Shown: positions 1 to 7,569, counted from the first letter of the stretch. The stretch: DNA of 45,413 nt from Streptomyces sp. CBMA123 (GCF_014596465.1 NZ_MECK01000490.1:1-45413), one strand, 5' to 3'. Numbers and translations: made by a program. Notes: a model not told the origin generated them from the letters alone.

Positions 1-1125
1 GTGCGCGGCCAGCTCCCCCTCGGCGAGCGCGAGGTCCGCCCCGCCGACGCCGTTGGTCTCCCCGGCGGACCACAGGCCGGGGACGGAGGTGCGCAGCCGG
101 GCGTCGACCCGCAGCGCGACCGCGCCGTCCGGTCCGGCGAGGGTGTCCGCGCCGAGTTCGGTGGCCAGGTCGATCTGCGGCAGCAGCCCGTGGCCGACGG
201 CGAGCGCGTCGCAGGCGATCCGCCGTTCGGTGCCGGGCAGCGGCCGCCAGGAGGCGTCCAGCCGGGCCACGGTGACGGCGGTGACCCGCTCCGTCCCGTG
301 CGCCTCGACGACGGCGCTGCGCGGCCGCAGCCGTACGCCGTGCCGCAGCAGCGCTCCACCGTGCCCGGCGCCCTCGACCAGCTTGGCGGGGACGGCCGCC
401 AGCACGCCGGGGCGCCGGGCGTACCCGAGGTAGCCGCTCGCCTCGACCACCGCCGGGACGTCCGCCCCGGCGCCGACCAGCGAGGAGGCGGCCGCGAGCA
501 GCAGCGGCCCACTGCCGGCCACCACGATCCGCCGCCCGGGCAGCACCAGCCCGGCCTTGAGCATGGCCTGCGCGCCGCCCGCGGTGACCACCCCGGGCAG
601 GGTCCAGCCGGGGAACGGCAGCTGCCGCTCGTACGCCCCGGTGGCGAGCAGCACCGTCCGGGCCCGGACGGTGTCCCGGTCGGCGGCCTGCGGCCCGCGG
701 GTGACGTGCACGGCGAAGCCGTCCGCGGTCCGCTCCAGCGCCCACACCTGGTGGCCGCCGCGGAAGTCGGCCCCGGGCTGGCCGGCGAGCCGCGCGGCCA
801 GCCCGGTGTACACCGACCAGCGGTGGTGCAGCCGGTCCGGCCGGGTCGCACCGAGCCCGGGCGCCGGGTGCCGGTAGTACTGCCCGCCGGTAAGCTCCGC
901 GCCGTCCAGCAGCACGCAACGCAGCCCGAGTTCGGCGGCGGTGACGGCGGCGGCCAGCCCGGCGGGCCCGGCCCCCACCACGGCGAGGTCGTACGGCTCG
1001 TACGGCTCGTACGGCTCTGACGGCTCTGACGGCTCAGACGGCTCGTAGGACCCAGACGGCCCGGAGGGTTCGTACGACCCGGACAACCCGGACGGCTCGT
1101 ACGGGTCAGACGGCGAGGTCGGCAC
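1..1125 (-). CDS. FAD/NAD(P)-dependent oxidoreductase, alpha (HcnB-like) subunit of a three-component dehydrogenase, C-terminus cut by window edge
   Basis: The gene runs off the left end; 375 codons are visible. After a low-complexity tail of about 45 residues the family fold begins at YDLAVVGAGPAG, a GxGxxG FAD-binding motif, followed by a second dinucleotide motif (VVAGSGP) and a GLWSAGE segment typical of the pyridine nucleotide-disulfide oxidoreductase fold. Start chosen: GTG at 1125, with AGGAGGG about 9 nt upstream; it overlaps the end of the 2Fe-2S gene by 20 nt, so the two are probably translationally coupled. The only other in-frame option seen before the fold is a TTG at 1086. With the 2Fe-2S protein and the DAO-type flavoprotein upstream it forms the alpha-beta-gamma set known from HcnABC, opine oxidases and D-hydroxyproline dehydrogenases. 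The substrate cannot be decided from sequence; D-hydroxyproline or another amine/imino acid is the likeliest guess. Confidence 0.82.
   Translation of the reverse strand, partial: MPTSPSDPYEPSGLSGSYEPSGPSGSYEPSEPSEPSEPYEPYEPYDLAVVGAGPAGLAAAVTAAELGLRCVLLDGAELTGGQYYRHPAPGLGATRPDRLHHRWSVYTGLAARLAGQPGADFRGGHQVWALERTADGFAVHVTRGPQAADRDTVRARTVLLATGAYERQLPFPGWTLPGVVTAGGAQAMLKAGLVLPGRRIVVAGSGPLLLAAASSLVGAGADVPAVVEASGYLGYARRPGVLAAVPAKLVEGAGHGGALLRHGVRLRPRSAVVEAHGTERVTAVTVARLDASWRPLPGTERRIACDALAVGHGLLPQIDLATELGADTLAGPDGAVALRVDARLRTSVPGLWSAGETNGVGGADLALAEGELAAH
991..1107 (-). repeat. 9-bp tandem repeat (about 13 units) coding for the N-terminal tail of the FAD subunit
   Basis: Read on the plus strand the units begin gtacggctc x3, tgacggctc x2 and agacggctc, then diverge but keep the 9-nt period to about 1107. 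On the coding minus strand each unit is three codons giving EPY, EPS, GPS or GSY, so the protein tail reads as repeated YEP/SEP triplets. The period is a multiple of three, so copy changes would not break the frame. Confidence 0.85.
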
Positions 1126-1438
1126 GGCCGTGGCCCTCCTGGGTGGTGACGACGGTCCCGGGTTCGGCGGGCAGCAGGCACAGCCGCTGGTTGGCCCGGC
1201 CGTCCACGGTGGCCAGGCAGTCGAAGCAGGCGCCGATCCCGCAGAACGCGCCGCGCGGGCGCCCGCCGGTCCGGGTGGTGCGCCAGGCGAGCACGCCGTC
1301 GGCCCAGAGCGCGGCGGCGATCGACTGCCCGGGCAGGGCGCGGACGGGCCGTCCGTCGAACTCGATGTGGTGGCCGGGCCCGGGCTCGGCCCCGACCAGC
1401 CCGGCGGGGGTGCGGCGACGCGTCACCGGCTTCTCCAT
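1106..1438 (-). CDS. (2Fe-2S)-binding protein, small HcnA-like subunit of the dehydrogenase
   Basis: A 110-residue plant-type ferredoxin-like subunit. Cys66, Cys71, Cys74 and Cys87 form the C-x4-C-x2-C-x12-C pattern expected for one 2Fe-2S cluster. The N-terminal half has the usual beta-grasp signature (IEFDGRPVRALPGQSIAAAL). I chose the ATG at 1438; an in-frame TTG at 1456 would add six residues and cannot be excluded. The gene lies between the two flavoprotein subunits, 22 nt after the stop of the DAO-like gene (or 4 nt if TTG is used), and its stop overlaps the start of the next gene. Its role is to pass electrons between the flavin sites of the complex. Identity as a subunit is clear from context; the substrate of the whole enzyme is not. 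Confidence 0.85.
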   Translation of the reverse strand: MEKPVTRRRTPAGLVGAEPGPGHHIEFDGRPVRALPGQSIAAALWADGVLAWRTTRTGGRPRGAFCGIGACFDCLATVDGRANQRLCLLPAEPGTVVTTQEGHGRADLAV

Positions 1439-1460
1439 TCCAGAGGTCCTGAACAAGGTC

Positions 1461-2621
1461 TCACCCCGCCGGGAACCGGTCCGCCCGGAACGGCGCGAGG
1501 TCCAGCTCCGGCCGTTTCCCGGTCAGTTGCTCGGCGATCAGCAGCCCGGTGCCGGGCGCCAGCCCGATCCCGGCGCCCTCGTGCCCGCAGGCCTGGTACA
1601 GCCCCGGCACCCGGGGGTCCTCGCCGATGGCGGGCAGGTGGTCCGGCAGGTACGGGCGGAAGCCCCGGTAGGTGCGCATCACGGCGACGTCCGCGAGCAC
1701 CGGGAACAGCTGGGCCGCCTCGGCGGCCAGCCGGCCGATCGCCGCGTGGGAGAGGGTGCGGTCGAAGCCGACCCGCTCCCGGCTGGCCCCGATCAGCACC
1801 GGTCCGCCCGGGGTGCCCTCGATCACCGAGGAGGTCTGCAGCCCGGCCGCGCCGCTGGCCACGTCGGCGACGTAGTCGGCGGAGTAGACCTTGTGCCGGA
1901 CGACCCTCGGCAGCGGCTCGGTGACCAGCACGAAGCCGCGCCGGGGCAGCACCGGGAGGTGCACTCCGGCCAGCGCGGCCAGTTCGGCGCCCCAGGCGCC
2001 GGTGGCGTTGACCACGGCGGGGGCGGCGAGCCGGCGCCGGGTGGTCCGGACGCCGCGCACCGCGCCGTCCGGGCCGCGCTCCACGGCCGTCACGTCCTCC
2101 CCGGTGAACAGTTCGGCGCCCATCCGACGGGCTTCGCGCAGCAGGTGGGCGGCGGCGAGCGCGGGCTGCACCTGGGCGTCCTGCGGGTAGTGGTAGCCGC
2201 CCGCGAGCCCGGGGGCGAGGTGCGGCTCCAGCTCGTGCAGCCGCTCGGCCGGGACCTCCTCGGCGGTCACCCCGGCCGTGGCCTGCCCGGCGGCGAAGGC
2301 CCGCAGCGCTTGCTGCCCGGCCTCCGTCGAGGCGACCACGACGCCGCCCTTGGGCTCGTACTCGACGGCCGGGCCGAGGTCCTCGGCGAGTTCGCGCCAG
2401 AGCCGGACGCTGAGCAGCGCGAGGTCGAGTTCGGGCCCGGGTTCCTTGTCGGAGACCAGCAGGTTGCCCTCGCCCGCGCCGGTGGTACCCCCGGCGACCG
2501 ACCCGCGGTCGACGACGGCGACGGCGAGTCCGGCGCGGGCGGCGTAGTACGCGCAGGCGGCGCCGACGACTCCGGCGCCGACCACGACGACGTCCAGCGG
2601 AGGTGTCCAGGTCTTCAGCAC
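1461..2621 (-). CDS. FAD-dependent oxidoreductase, DAO family (HcnC-like beta subunit; amino/imino-acid dehydrogenase)
   Basis: A 386-residue DadA/DAO-type flavoprotein. The N-terminus has the dinucleotide motif VVVVGAGVVGAACAYYAARAG near residue 10, and the C-terminus has the GLYQACGHEGAGIGLAPGTG segment that closes the FAD site. It probably carries out the actual C-N oxidation (glycine, D-hydroxyproline, opine or sarcosine-like substrates in relatives), with electrons passing through the 2Fe-2S subunit. It is first in a three-gene operon. The start is GTG at 2621. I see no good Shine-Dalgarno sequence before it, so the mRNA may be leaderless or nearly so. An odd-centred palindrome lies just upstream. 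The operon follows tatC on the same strand but is separated from it by a strong terminator, so it is an independent unit. Confidence 0.85.
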   Translation of the reverse strand: MLKTWTPPLDVVVVGAGVVGAACAYYAARAGLAVAVVDRGSVAGGTTGAGEGNLLVSDKEPGPELDLALLSVRLWRELAEDLGPAVEYEPKGGVVVASTEAGQQALRAFAAGQATAGVTAEEVPAERLHELEPHLAPGLAGGYHYPQDAQVQPALAAAHLLREARRMGAELFTGEDVTAVERGPDGAVRGVRTTRRRLAAPAVVNATGAWGAELAALAGVHLPVLPRRGFVLVTEPLPRVVRHKVYSADYVADVASGAAGLQTSSVIEGTPGGPVLIGASRERVGFDRTLSHAAIGRLAAEAAQLFPVLADVAVMRTYRGFRPYLPDHLPAIGEDPRVPGLYQACGHEGAGIGLAPGTGLLIAEQLTGKRPELDLAPFRADRFPAG

Positions 2622-2630
2622 GTCAGTAAT

Positions 2631-2639
2631 ATGTCACAT
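2631..2639. promoter_or_regulatory. Candidate operator ATGTCACAT upstream of the dehydrogenase operon
   Basis: A perfect 9-bp palindrome around a central base, sitting 10-18 nt upstream of the GTG start in a locally A/T-rich stretch (TAATATGTCACATG) that contrasts with the rest of the window. GntR-type regulators often bind such short TGTnACA-like sites, but no regulator gene is visible here. Short and single, so weak. Confidence 0.3.
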
Positions 2640-2683
2640 GCCATCAACCCTGCCAAGAGCGCGCCAGAGCCGGGACAGCGGAA

Positions 2684-2719
2684 GGCCCTGGTCCCCGCAC
2701 GAAGCCGGGGACCAGGGCC
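2684..2719 (-). terminator. Strong hairpin terminator after tatC
   Basis: A 14-bp perfect stem (2684-2697 with 2706-2719) with an 8-nt loop, 20-odd nt past the tatC stop. It separates the tat operon from the dehydrogenase operon. No U-tract follows, as is usual in Streptomyces. Confidence 0.75.
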
Positions 2720-2740
2720 GGAAGGCTCACCGCAGCAGAC

Positions 2741-3688
2741 TCAGGTGATGTCGTCCATCTGCTCCCGGCGCGCACTCGGCACCGGCGCGGCACTCGCCGC
2801 CGGGGCCGCGGAGGCCTCGACCGACTCCGTATCCGCCACCGGCTGCACCGTGAGGTCGACGTGCGAGGCCTCCTCGTCGTCCAGGTCGGCATCGGGGTTC
2901 TTCCGGCGCTTGCGCCGGTCGTTGAACAGCGCGATGGCCACCGCGAGGAAGTACAACGCCCAGATCGGCGCGGCCAGCGCGAGCATGCTCAGCGGGTCGG
3001 CGCTCGGCGTGGCGAAGGCCGCGAACACGGTGATGCCCATGACCATCCCGCGCCACCAGCCGAGCAGCCGCTTGCCGGTGACGATGCCGACCATGTTCAG
3101 CATCACCAGCAGCAGCGGGAACTCGAAGGCGAGGCCGAAGACCAGCACCATCCGGGTGGCGATGTCGAAGTAGTCCTCGGGCGGCAGGATCGGGGTGGTG
3201 CCGTTCGGGGTGAACGAGATCAGCACCTGCACCGTGGTCGGCAGCGTCAGGATCGCGCAGCCCACACCGGCCAGGAACAGCGGCGCACCACAGGTCATGA
3301 AGATGACCGTGTACTTCTTCTCGTGCTTGTGCAGACCGGGAGCCACGAAGGCCCACACCTGGTACAGCCAGACCGGCACGGTGCCGACCACGCCCGCCGT
3401 CAGCGACACCTTGAGCATCCAGGTGAAACCCGCGGTCAGCCCGATGTTGGAGACCTGCGCGCACTTGTTGTGGTACTTCTCCTGCCGCTCCGGCGTGCAC
3501 TGCGGCAGCGGCTCCAGCAGGAAGTGCTCGATCTGCTTGTGGTAGATCGCCGCGATGACGGTGATCACCACGATCGCCAGGACCGACTTGACCACGCGGT
3601 TGCGCAGTTCCCGCAGGTGGTCGGCGAGGGCCATCCGCCCCTCAGGATCCTTGGGCGCCTTCTGCGGCGCCTTGGAGAGCTTGCTCAA
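2741..3688 (-). CDS. tatC: Twin-arginine translocase subunit TatC
   Basis: A 315-residue polytopic membrane protein that receives Tat signal peptides and exports folded proteins with TatA. The N-terminal signature DPEGRMALADHLRELRNRVVKS and the six expected hydrophobic spans are present (for example VLAIVVITVIAAIY, FALATPSADP-like turn and IWALYFLAVAIALF near the end). After the last span it carries a charged then Ala/Ser-rich cytoplasmic tail (about residues 258-315), longer than in proteobacterial TatC but common in actinomycetes. The start is a TTG at 3688 preceded by GAGGACCGGGG; this matches the usual N-terminus of the family. It is last in the pafB-pafC-...-tatA-tatC run, as in mycobacteria. 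No tatB is visible in the window. Confidence 0.95.
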   Translation of the reverse strand: MSKLSKAPQKAPKDPEGRMALADHLRELRNRVVKSVLAIVVITVIAAIYHKQIEHFLLEPLPQCTPERQEKYHNKCAQVSNIGLTAGFTWMLKVSLTAGVVGTVPVWLYQVWAFVAPGLHKHEKKYTVIFMTCGAPLFLAGVGCAILTLPTTVQVLISFTPNGTTPILPPEDYFDIATRMVLVFGLAFEFPLLLVMLNMVGIVTGKRLLGWWRGMVMGITVFAAFATPSADPLSMLALAAPIWALYFLAVAIALFNDRRKRRKNPDADLDDEEASHVDLTVQPVADTESVEASAAPAASAAPVPSARREQMDDIT

Positions 3689-3774
3689 CCCCGGTCCTCA
3701 ACTCGTGCGTCGAGGCCCGCCGGTCGACGGGCCTCCGTGGTCGCGCGCGGCACGCGCACCGTGTACGTCGGGTA

Positions 3775-3806
3775 CGACGCACGCGGTGCACACCGCGGGT
3801 GCGTCG
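3775..3806 (-). terminator. Hairpin between tatA and tatC, possibly attenuating
   Basis: 13 nt on the left (3775-3787) pair with 3792-3806 apart from a 2-nt bulge, with a 4-nt loop. It lies in the 139-nt gap between the tatA stop and tatC start, so it could lower tatC relative to tatA expression. Function is inferred only. Confidence 0.35.
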
Positions 3807-3827
3807 CGTACGTCACCGGCACTGCGC

Positions 3828-4130
3828 TCAGTGCGGGCGGTCGCCGCCGGGCGCGCCCTGCCCCGCACCGGGCTCGGCCACCGGCCGGGCCGTCGCCGAG
3901 GCCCCCGGAGCGGACTGGACGGTCCTGGCCGTCGGCTCCGCCGAGACCTGCGGCCGGGCGGGCGGCGCACTCCCGTCCGGCTCGTCGTCCGAGCGCATCG
4001 CCTTGGCCTCGCTCTTCAGGATCCGCATCGACTGCCCCAACGAGCGTGCCAGCTCGGGCAGCCGCTTGGCCCCGAACAGCACGATGGCAACCACCGCGAC
4101 CAGCACGATCGCGGTCATCGAGAAGCGCAT
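3828..4130 (-). CDS. tatA: Sec-independent translocase protein TatA
   Basis: A 100-residue protein with one N-terminal membrane span (TAIVLVAVVAIVLFGAKRLP), the FGxKxLP-type hinge, and the amphipathic helix (ELARSLGQSMRILKSEAKAM) that defines TatA/B proteins. The C-terminal half is Pro/Ala-rich and probably disordered. TatA oligomers form the export pore or weakened membrane patch used by TatC-bound substrates. The start is the ATG at 4130 with AAGGTGG upstream. It is followed by tatC after a 139-nt gap and preceded by a 233-nt gap in which I see no other gene (only low-value ORFs), probably holding its own promoter. Confidence 0.95.
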   Translation of the reverse strand: MRFSMTAIVLVAVVAIVLFGAKRLPELARSLGQSMRILKSEAKAMRSDDEPDGSAPPARPQVSAEPTARTVQSAPGASATARPVAEPGAGQGAPGGDRPH

Positions 4131-4363
4131 GCGCCGACCACCTTCAGCATCCGCGGCCCGGCGGGCCGCCCGCCGCGGATGGTAACCGCTGCGGATGACG
4201 CCACGACGACGGCCGCCCGAACAGGACAGCGGCCCCCGGTTCGCAGTTCAGGAGCCACTTGAGAGCGTAACCCGCCCCTACCTCCGCGCAGCAGCCCCCG
4301 TACCACCCGTGCCCCGGCTGTGCTAACGGTCCGACCGGACCGACGGCCGCCGCGCCGGCGGAC

Positions 4364-4540
4364 CTAACGGCCGGGAACGGCCTCGGCCAGCTCCCCCGCC
4401 GCCTCCGCCAGTGCCCGGGAGGCCGCGTCCACGCCCTTGGCGAGCGCCCGTACGTCCAGCCAGAGCCGGATCGCGAGGACCCCGAGGACCAGCAGGCCCG
4501 CGGTGGCGAGCAGGACGGCGGCGACGAGCATCCAGGACAT
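4364..4540 (-). CDS. Small single-span membrane protein of unknown function (58 aa)
   Basis: The protein begins MSWMLVAAVLLATAGLLVLG, giving one clear N-terminal transmembrane helix (about residues 4-25). A short basic/aromatic boundary (IRLWLDVR) and a cytoplasmic Ala/Glu-rich amphipathic helix (ALAKGVDAASRALAEAAGEL) follow. The layout resembles TatA/B-like or DivIC-like small proteins, but no family motif is visible. It lies between the zinc-ribbon gene and tatA on the same strand, with AGGGTGGG about 4 nt upstream of the ATG. Placement in the conserved pafBC-tat operon and a coherent coding pattern support a real gene. Function unknown; a regulatory or accessory role at the membrane is only a guess. 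Confidence 0.7.
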   Translation of the reverse strand: MSWMLVAAVLLATAGLLVLGVLAIRLWLDVRALAKGVDAASRALAEAAGELAEAVPGR

Positions 4541-4569
4541 GCGCCCACCCTATACGGGGGCCACCGGGG

Positions 4570-4800
4570 TCATCCCTCCGCCCGCACGAGCCGCATGGTG
4601 CGCACCCCCGCCGCGGTGAGCGCCTCGACGATCTTCTCCCCGGCCGCCTTGCGCACCGCCGCCCCGCACAGCGGGCAGCCGAAGCTGTAGTGCGCCTGCG
4701 CCGGGGTCCGGCCGAGGGTCAGCCGGAACTCCTCGGCCGGGAGTTCGACCTTCTCCCGGCACTGCGAGCAGTACACCTTGAATCTCGTCCCGGCCTCCAC
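4570..4800 (-). CDS. Small zinc-ribbon protein of unknown function
   Basis: A 76-residue protein with two CxxC knuckles, CSQC near residue 11 and CPLCG near residue 42, spaced as in zinc ribbons. No membrane segment and no catalytic motif are seen. The start is GTG at 4800, only 3 nt after the pafC stop (4804-4806), so translation is probably coupled to pafC. The protein may bind nucleic acid or a protein partner, but nothing in the sequence decides this. Its tight link to pafC suggests a role near the PafBC regulator or the tat genes. Confidence 0.78.
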   Translation of the reverse strand: MEAGTRFKVYCSQCREKVELPAEEFRLTLGRTPAQAHYSFGCPLCGAAVRKAAGEKIVEALTAAGVRTMRLVRAEG

Positions 4801-4803
4801 CGC

Positions 4804-5760
4804 TCAGACCTGCCCCTCCCCGTAGGCGGCCAGCGCCTCCCGCGCGGCCGAGCGCGCCTGCTCCGCCAGCTCGGGCGGCGAGACGATCCGGCCGTCCCGG
4901 CCCAGCCGCAGCGCCAGCGGGCGCAGCTGGGAGGGGTCGGCGCTGCGCAGGGTGATCCGCAGTCCGCCGTCGGCCAGTTCCTCGGCCCGGTCGTGGGTGT
5001 AGTACTCGGCGACCCAGCGGCCGCCGGAGGAGACCTCCACCACCACCTCCGGGTCGTCCGCCGCCGGGTTGACCAGCCCGCCGCTGAGGTCGCGCGGCTC
5101 GCGCCGGGGCGGGTCGGCCGGGACGTCCAGGACGCGGATCTCGGCGACCCGGTCCAGCCGGAACATCCGGTGGTCCTCCGAGGTGCGGCACCAGGCCTCG
5201 AGGTAGGTGTGGCCCTCGGTGAGCAGCCGGATCGGGTCGACCTCGCGCTCGGTCATCCCGCCGCGCCCGTGCGAGTAGTAGCGCAGCCAGAGCCGGCGGC
5301 CCTCGCTGAGCGCGCGGTCGATGTCGGCGAACACATGGCTCTCCGCCTCGAAGGTGACCCCGACCCGGGCGCTGCCCTCGGCGCTCTCCCCCGCGGCGTT
5401 CTCGATCTTGGCGACGGCGCGGGTGAGCGCCTCCCGGTCCCCGGCCCGCAGGCCCGGCAGTCCGGCCACCGCCCGGGCGGCGACCAGCAGCGCGGTGGCC
5501 TCGTCGGCGGCGAGGCGCAGCGGCTGGGCCACGTCGTCGACGTTGTGCCACCAGATCCGCTCGCCGTCGGTGTCGATGTCGAGCAGGTCGCCGCCGCGGA
5601 AGCTGGTGCCGCACATCGGCAGCACGTTGAGGTCCCCGATCAGCTCGCGCTCGCTGATCCCGAACGCCCGGGCCACCTCGGCGACCTCGGCCCCGGGCCG
5701 CTCGCGCAGGTAGGTGACCAGCGACAGCATCCGCCTGGTCTGGTCAATGGCGTTACTCAT
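4804..5760 (-). CDS. pafC: WYL-domain transcriptional regulator PafC
   Basis: A 318-residue protein with an N-terminal winged helix-turn-helix (MSNAIDQTRRMLSLVTYLRE ... VARAFGISERELIGDLNVL), then a WYL domain (RRLWLRYYSHGRGGMTEREVDPIRL) and a WCX-type C-terminal domain. In mycobacteria PafB and PafC form a heterodimer that activates the RecA-independent DNA damage response; despite the name they are not needed for pupylation. The ATG at 5760 has GAGGTGG upstream. A longer reading to 5805 lacks family support. The gene is 73 nt downstream of pafB and nearly touches the next gene. The paralogy to pafB is visible through the same domain order. Confidence 0.92.
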   Translation of the reverse strand: MSNAIDQTRRMLSLVTYLRERPGAEVAEVARAFGISERELIGDLNVLPMCGTSFRGGDLLDIDTDGERIWWHNVDDVAQPLRLAADEATALLVAARAVAGLPGLRAGDREALTRAVAKIENAAGESAEGSARVGVTFEAESHVFADIDRALSEGRRLWLRYYSHGRGGMTEREVDPIRLLTEGHTYLEAWCRTSEDHRMFRLDRVAEIRVLDVPADPPRREPRDLSGGLVNPAADDPEVVVEVSSGGRWVAEYYTHDRAEELADGGLRITLRSADPSQLRPLALRLGRDGRIVSPPELAEQARSAAREALAAYGEGQV

Positions 5761-5833
5761 GCGTCCACCTCGCTGCGCTCGGCGGGCGCTTCGCACAGGA
5801 GGCACCTTCCGACGGTTCGCTCGCTTCGCTCAC

Positions 5834-6808
5834 TCACGCGCCCACTCCTTCAAGCCCCGCGACCGCCCGCAGCCGGTCGACCACATCCGCCCGCAGCTCC
5901 TCCGGCCCGAGCACCAGCACGTCCGGCCCGAACTCCGCCAGGTCGGCGCCCAGCCCGTTGCCGTACGGGATCTCCAGCTCGTCCCAGGCCTCGTCGACCC
6001 GGGTGCTGCCCAGCGCCTTGGTGCGCAGCGGGAAGCCGGCGCCGCGGCGGACCCGGACGGTCGCGGTGGCGGTGGCCCCCTCACCGGCGAACTTGGCCAC
6101 GGTGGCGCGGACGTCCACGTGCTCCGGCACCGTGCCGAGGAAGGCTCCGCCCTTGGCCTTCACCTTGCCGGTGATCCGGCTGAGCCGGAACACCCGGGCG
6201 TCGCCGCGGTCCCGGTCGTACCCGGCCAGGTACCAGTGCCCGCGCCAGCACTCCAGCGCCCACGGCTCGACGCTGCGCTGCTCGACGGCGGCGGCGCCGG
6301 CCTTGCGGTACTCGAAGGTGACCGGGCGGCGGTCCCGGGCGGCGGTGAGCAGCGGCTCGAACGCGGCCTCCCGGGCGGGGATGCGCGGCTCCAGGGCGGT
6401 ACGGCCCTCGGGCTCGGTGAACGGCACCCCGGCCGCGCGCAGCTTCTGCAGCGCCCCGCTGGCGGCGCCGGACATCTTGGCCTGCTGCCAGACCCTGGCG
6501 GCCAGGGTCAGCGCGGCGGCCTCCTCGGCGTCCAGCGCGATCTCCGGCAGCCGGTTGCGGTCGGGGCGGGCGAGGTAGCCGAGTTCGCCGTCCAGCGCGC
6601 TCTCGTCGACGTCGATCACCAGGCCGAGCTCGCGCAGGTCGTCCTTGTCCCGCTCGAACATCCGGTTGAAGGCGTCCTCGCTGCTGTTCTGCCAGGCTTC
6701 CCGGTACGCCTCGATGGATTCCCGCAGCTCCTTCTTGGAGAGCGGACGTCTGGTGTTCATCAGGCACAGGGCGAGATTCATCAGCCGCTCTGCCTTGGCG
6801 ATCGCCAT
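5834..6808 (-). CDS. pafB: WYL-domain transcriptional regulator PafB
   Basis: A 324-residue protein starting MAIAKAERLMNLALCLMNTRRPLSKKELRE, the usual PafB winged-helix N-terminus, followed by a middle region (ERDKDDLRELGLVIDVDE) and a WYL domain (RRPVTFEYRKAGAAAVEQRSVEPWALECWRGHWYLAGYD) with a C-terminal WCX domain. It is the partner of the adjacent PafC in a heterodimeric activator that probably senses single-stranded nucleic acid during DNA damage in mycobacteria. The start at 6808 has GGAAGGG 6 nt upstream; a 366-codon reading to 6934 has no family support. It heads the pafB-pafC-zinc ribbon-small membrane protein-tatA-tatC run. Confidence 0.92.
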   Translation of the reverse strand: MAIAKAERLMNLALCLMNTRRPLSKKELRESIEAYREAWQNSSEDAFNRMFERDKDDLRELGLVIDVDESALDGELGYLARPDRNRLPEIALDAEEAAALTLAARVWQQAKMSGAASGALQKLRAAGVPFTEPEGRTALEPRIPAREAAFEPLLTAARDRRPVTFEYRKAGAAAVEQRSVEPWALECWRGHWYLAGYDRDRGDARVFRLSRITGKVKAKGGAFLGTVPEHVDVRATVAKFAGEGATATATVRVRRGAGFPLRTKALGSTRVDEAWDELEIPYGNGLGADLAEFGPDVLVLGPEELRADVVDRLRAVAGLEGVGA

Positions 6809-6960
6809 CGCTGACCCTTCCGGTGTGCCGCGCCGCGCGCGGGGTGCGCCAACCGGGCGATCCTCACCCGGCGGGACCGACCGTACCGGTAGCGGTACGC
6901 ACTGCAAAAGCCGCGTCCCGGGCCCGGTCCCCACGGGGTGCCGTTCGGGCCCGGAAACGG

Positions 6961-6996
6961 CCTCGGGCCGGGCCCCCGAAGGGGTCCGGCCCGAGG
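6961..6996 (-). terminator. Hairpin terminator after the cytosolic FKBP gene
   Basis: A 16-bp stem (6961-6976 with 6981-6996, one G.U) and a 4-nt loop, starting about 11 nt past the FKBP stop. It separates the FKBP genes from pafB. Confidence 0.75.
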
Positions 6997-7007
6997 TCGG
7001 AGCAGCC

Positions 7008-7391
7008 TCAGACGGCCAGCAGGTCGACCACGAAGATCAGGGTCGAGTGCGGCGGGATCGCCGAGGTCGGCGACTGGGCGCCGTACGCCAGGTGCGACGG
7101 GATGGTCAGCTCGCGACGACCGCCGACCTTCATGCCCACGACGCCCTGGTCCCAGCCCTTGATGACCCGGCCGCCGCCCAGCGGGAAGCGGAACTCGTTG
7201 GGGCTCCGGTTCCAGCTCGCGTCGAACTCCTCGCCGGTCTCGAAGGTCACGCCGACGTAGCGGACGCTGACGTTCTGACCCGGCTTGGCCTCGGCACCGT
7301 CACCGACGACGATGTCGCGGATCTGCAGCTCGGTCGGAGCGTCGCCGATCGGGAAGTCGATCTCGGGCTTCTCGTTCAGGTTCACAGCCAT
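7008..7391 (-). CDS. FKBP-type peptidyl-prolyl cis-trans isomerase, cytosolic single domain
   Basis: A 127-residue protein made of one FKBP domain with no signal peptide or membrane span. The hallmark active-site elements are present: VRYVGVTFETGEEFDASW, the VIKGWDQGV segment with the conserved Trp, the loop containing AYG, and the closing IPPHSTLIFVVDLL strand. It should catalyse X-Pro isomerisation during folding. The ATG at 7391 is preceded by AGAGGGACC; a longer reading to 7484 is unsupported. It is the last of three consecutive FKBP genes between pafA and pafB and has a terminator behind it. Confidence 0.92.
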   Translation of the reverse strand: MAVNLNEKPEIDFPIGDAPTELQIRDIVVGDGAEAKPGQNVSVRYVGVTFETGEEFDASWNRSPNEFRFPLGGGRVIKGWDQGVVGMKVGGRRELTIPSHLAYGAQSPTSAIPPHSTLIFVVDLLAV

Positions 7392-7569
7392 GGTCCCTCT
7401 TCTCACGTTTCGCAATTCCCTACACGACCAAGCGGCGGACGCCCGCACCCGGTCCACCCGACCACAAGGTACGGGGAGGACCACGGTACGGGCGCCCGCC
7501 GCCCGTCAGGACACGGCCACGCGGCCGGCCCCGAAGGTCACACGCACACCATTGTCACCCGAAAGCGGG

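Noticed and set aside
1..1020. Plus-strand ORF of 339 codons
   Set aside because: It is antisense to the FAD subunit gene, is Gly/Pro/Arg-rich with no family motif, and arises from G/C bias.
2861..4262. Plus-strand ORFs opposite tatC and tatA (445 and 235 codons)
   Set aside because: Antisense readings without motifs; TatA and TatC signatures are clear on the minus strand.
4115..4548. Two minus-strand ORFs (63 and 134 codons) between tatA and the small membrane protein
   Set aside because: Both are Arg/Pro/Ser/Gly-rich out-of-frame readings; the second overlaps the well-formed 58-residue membrane protein in another frame.
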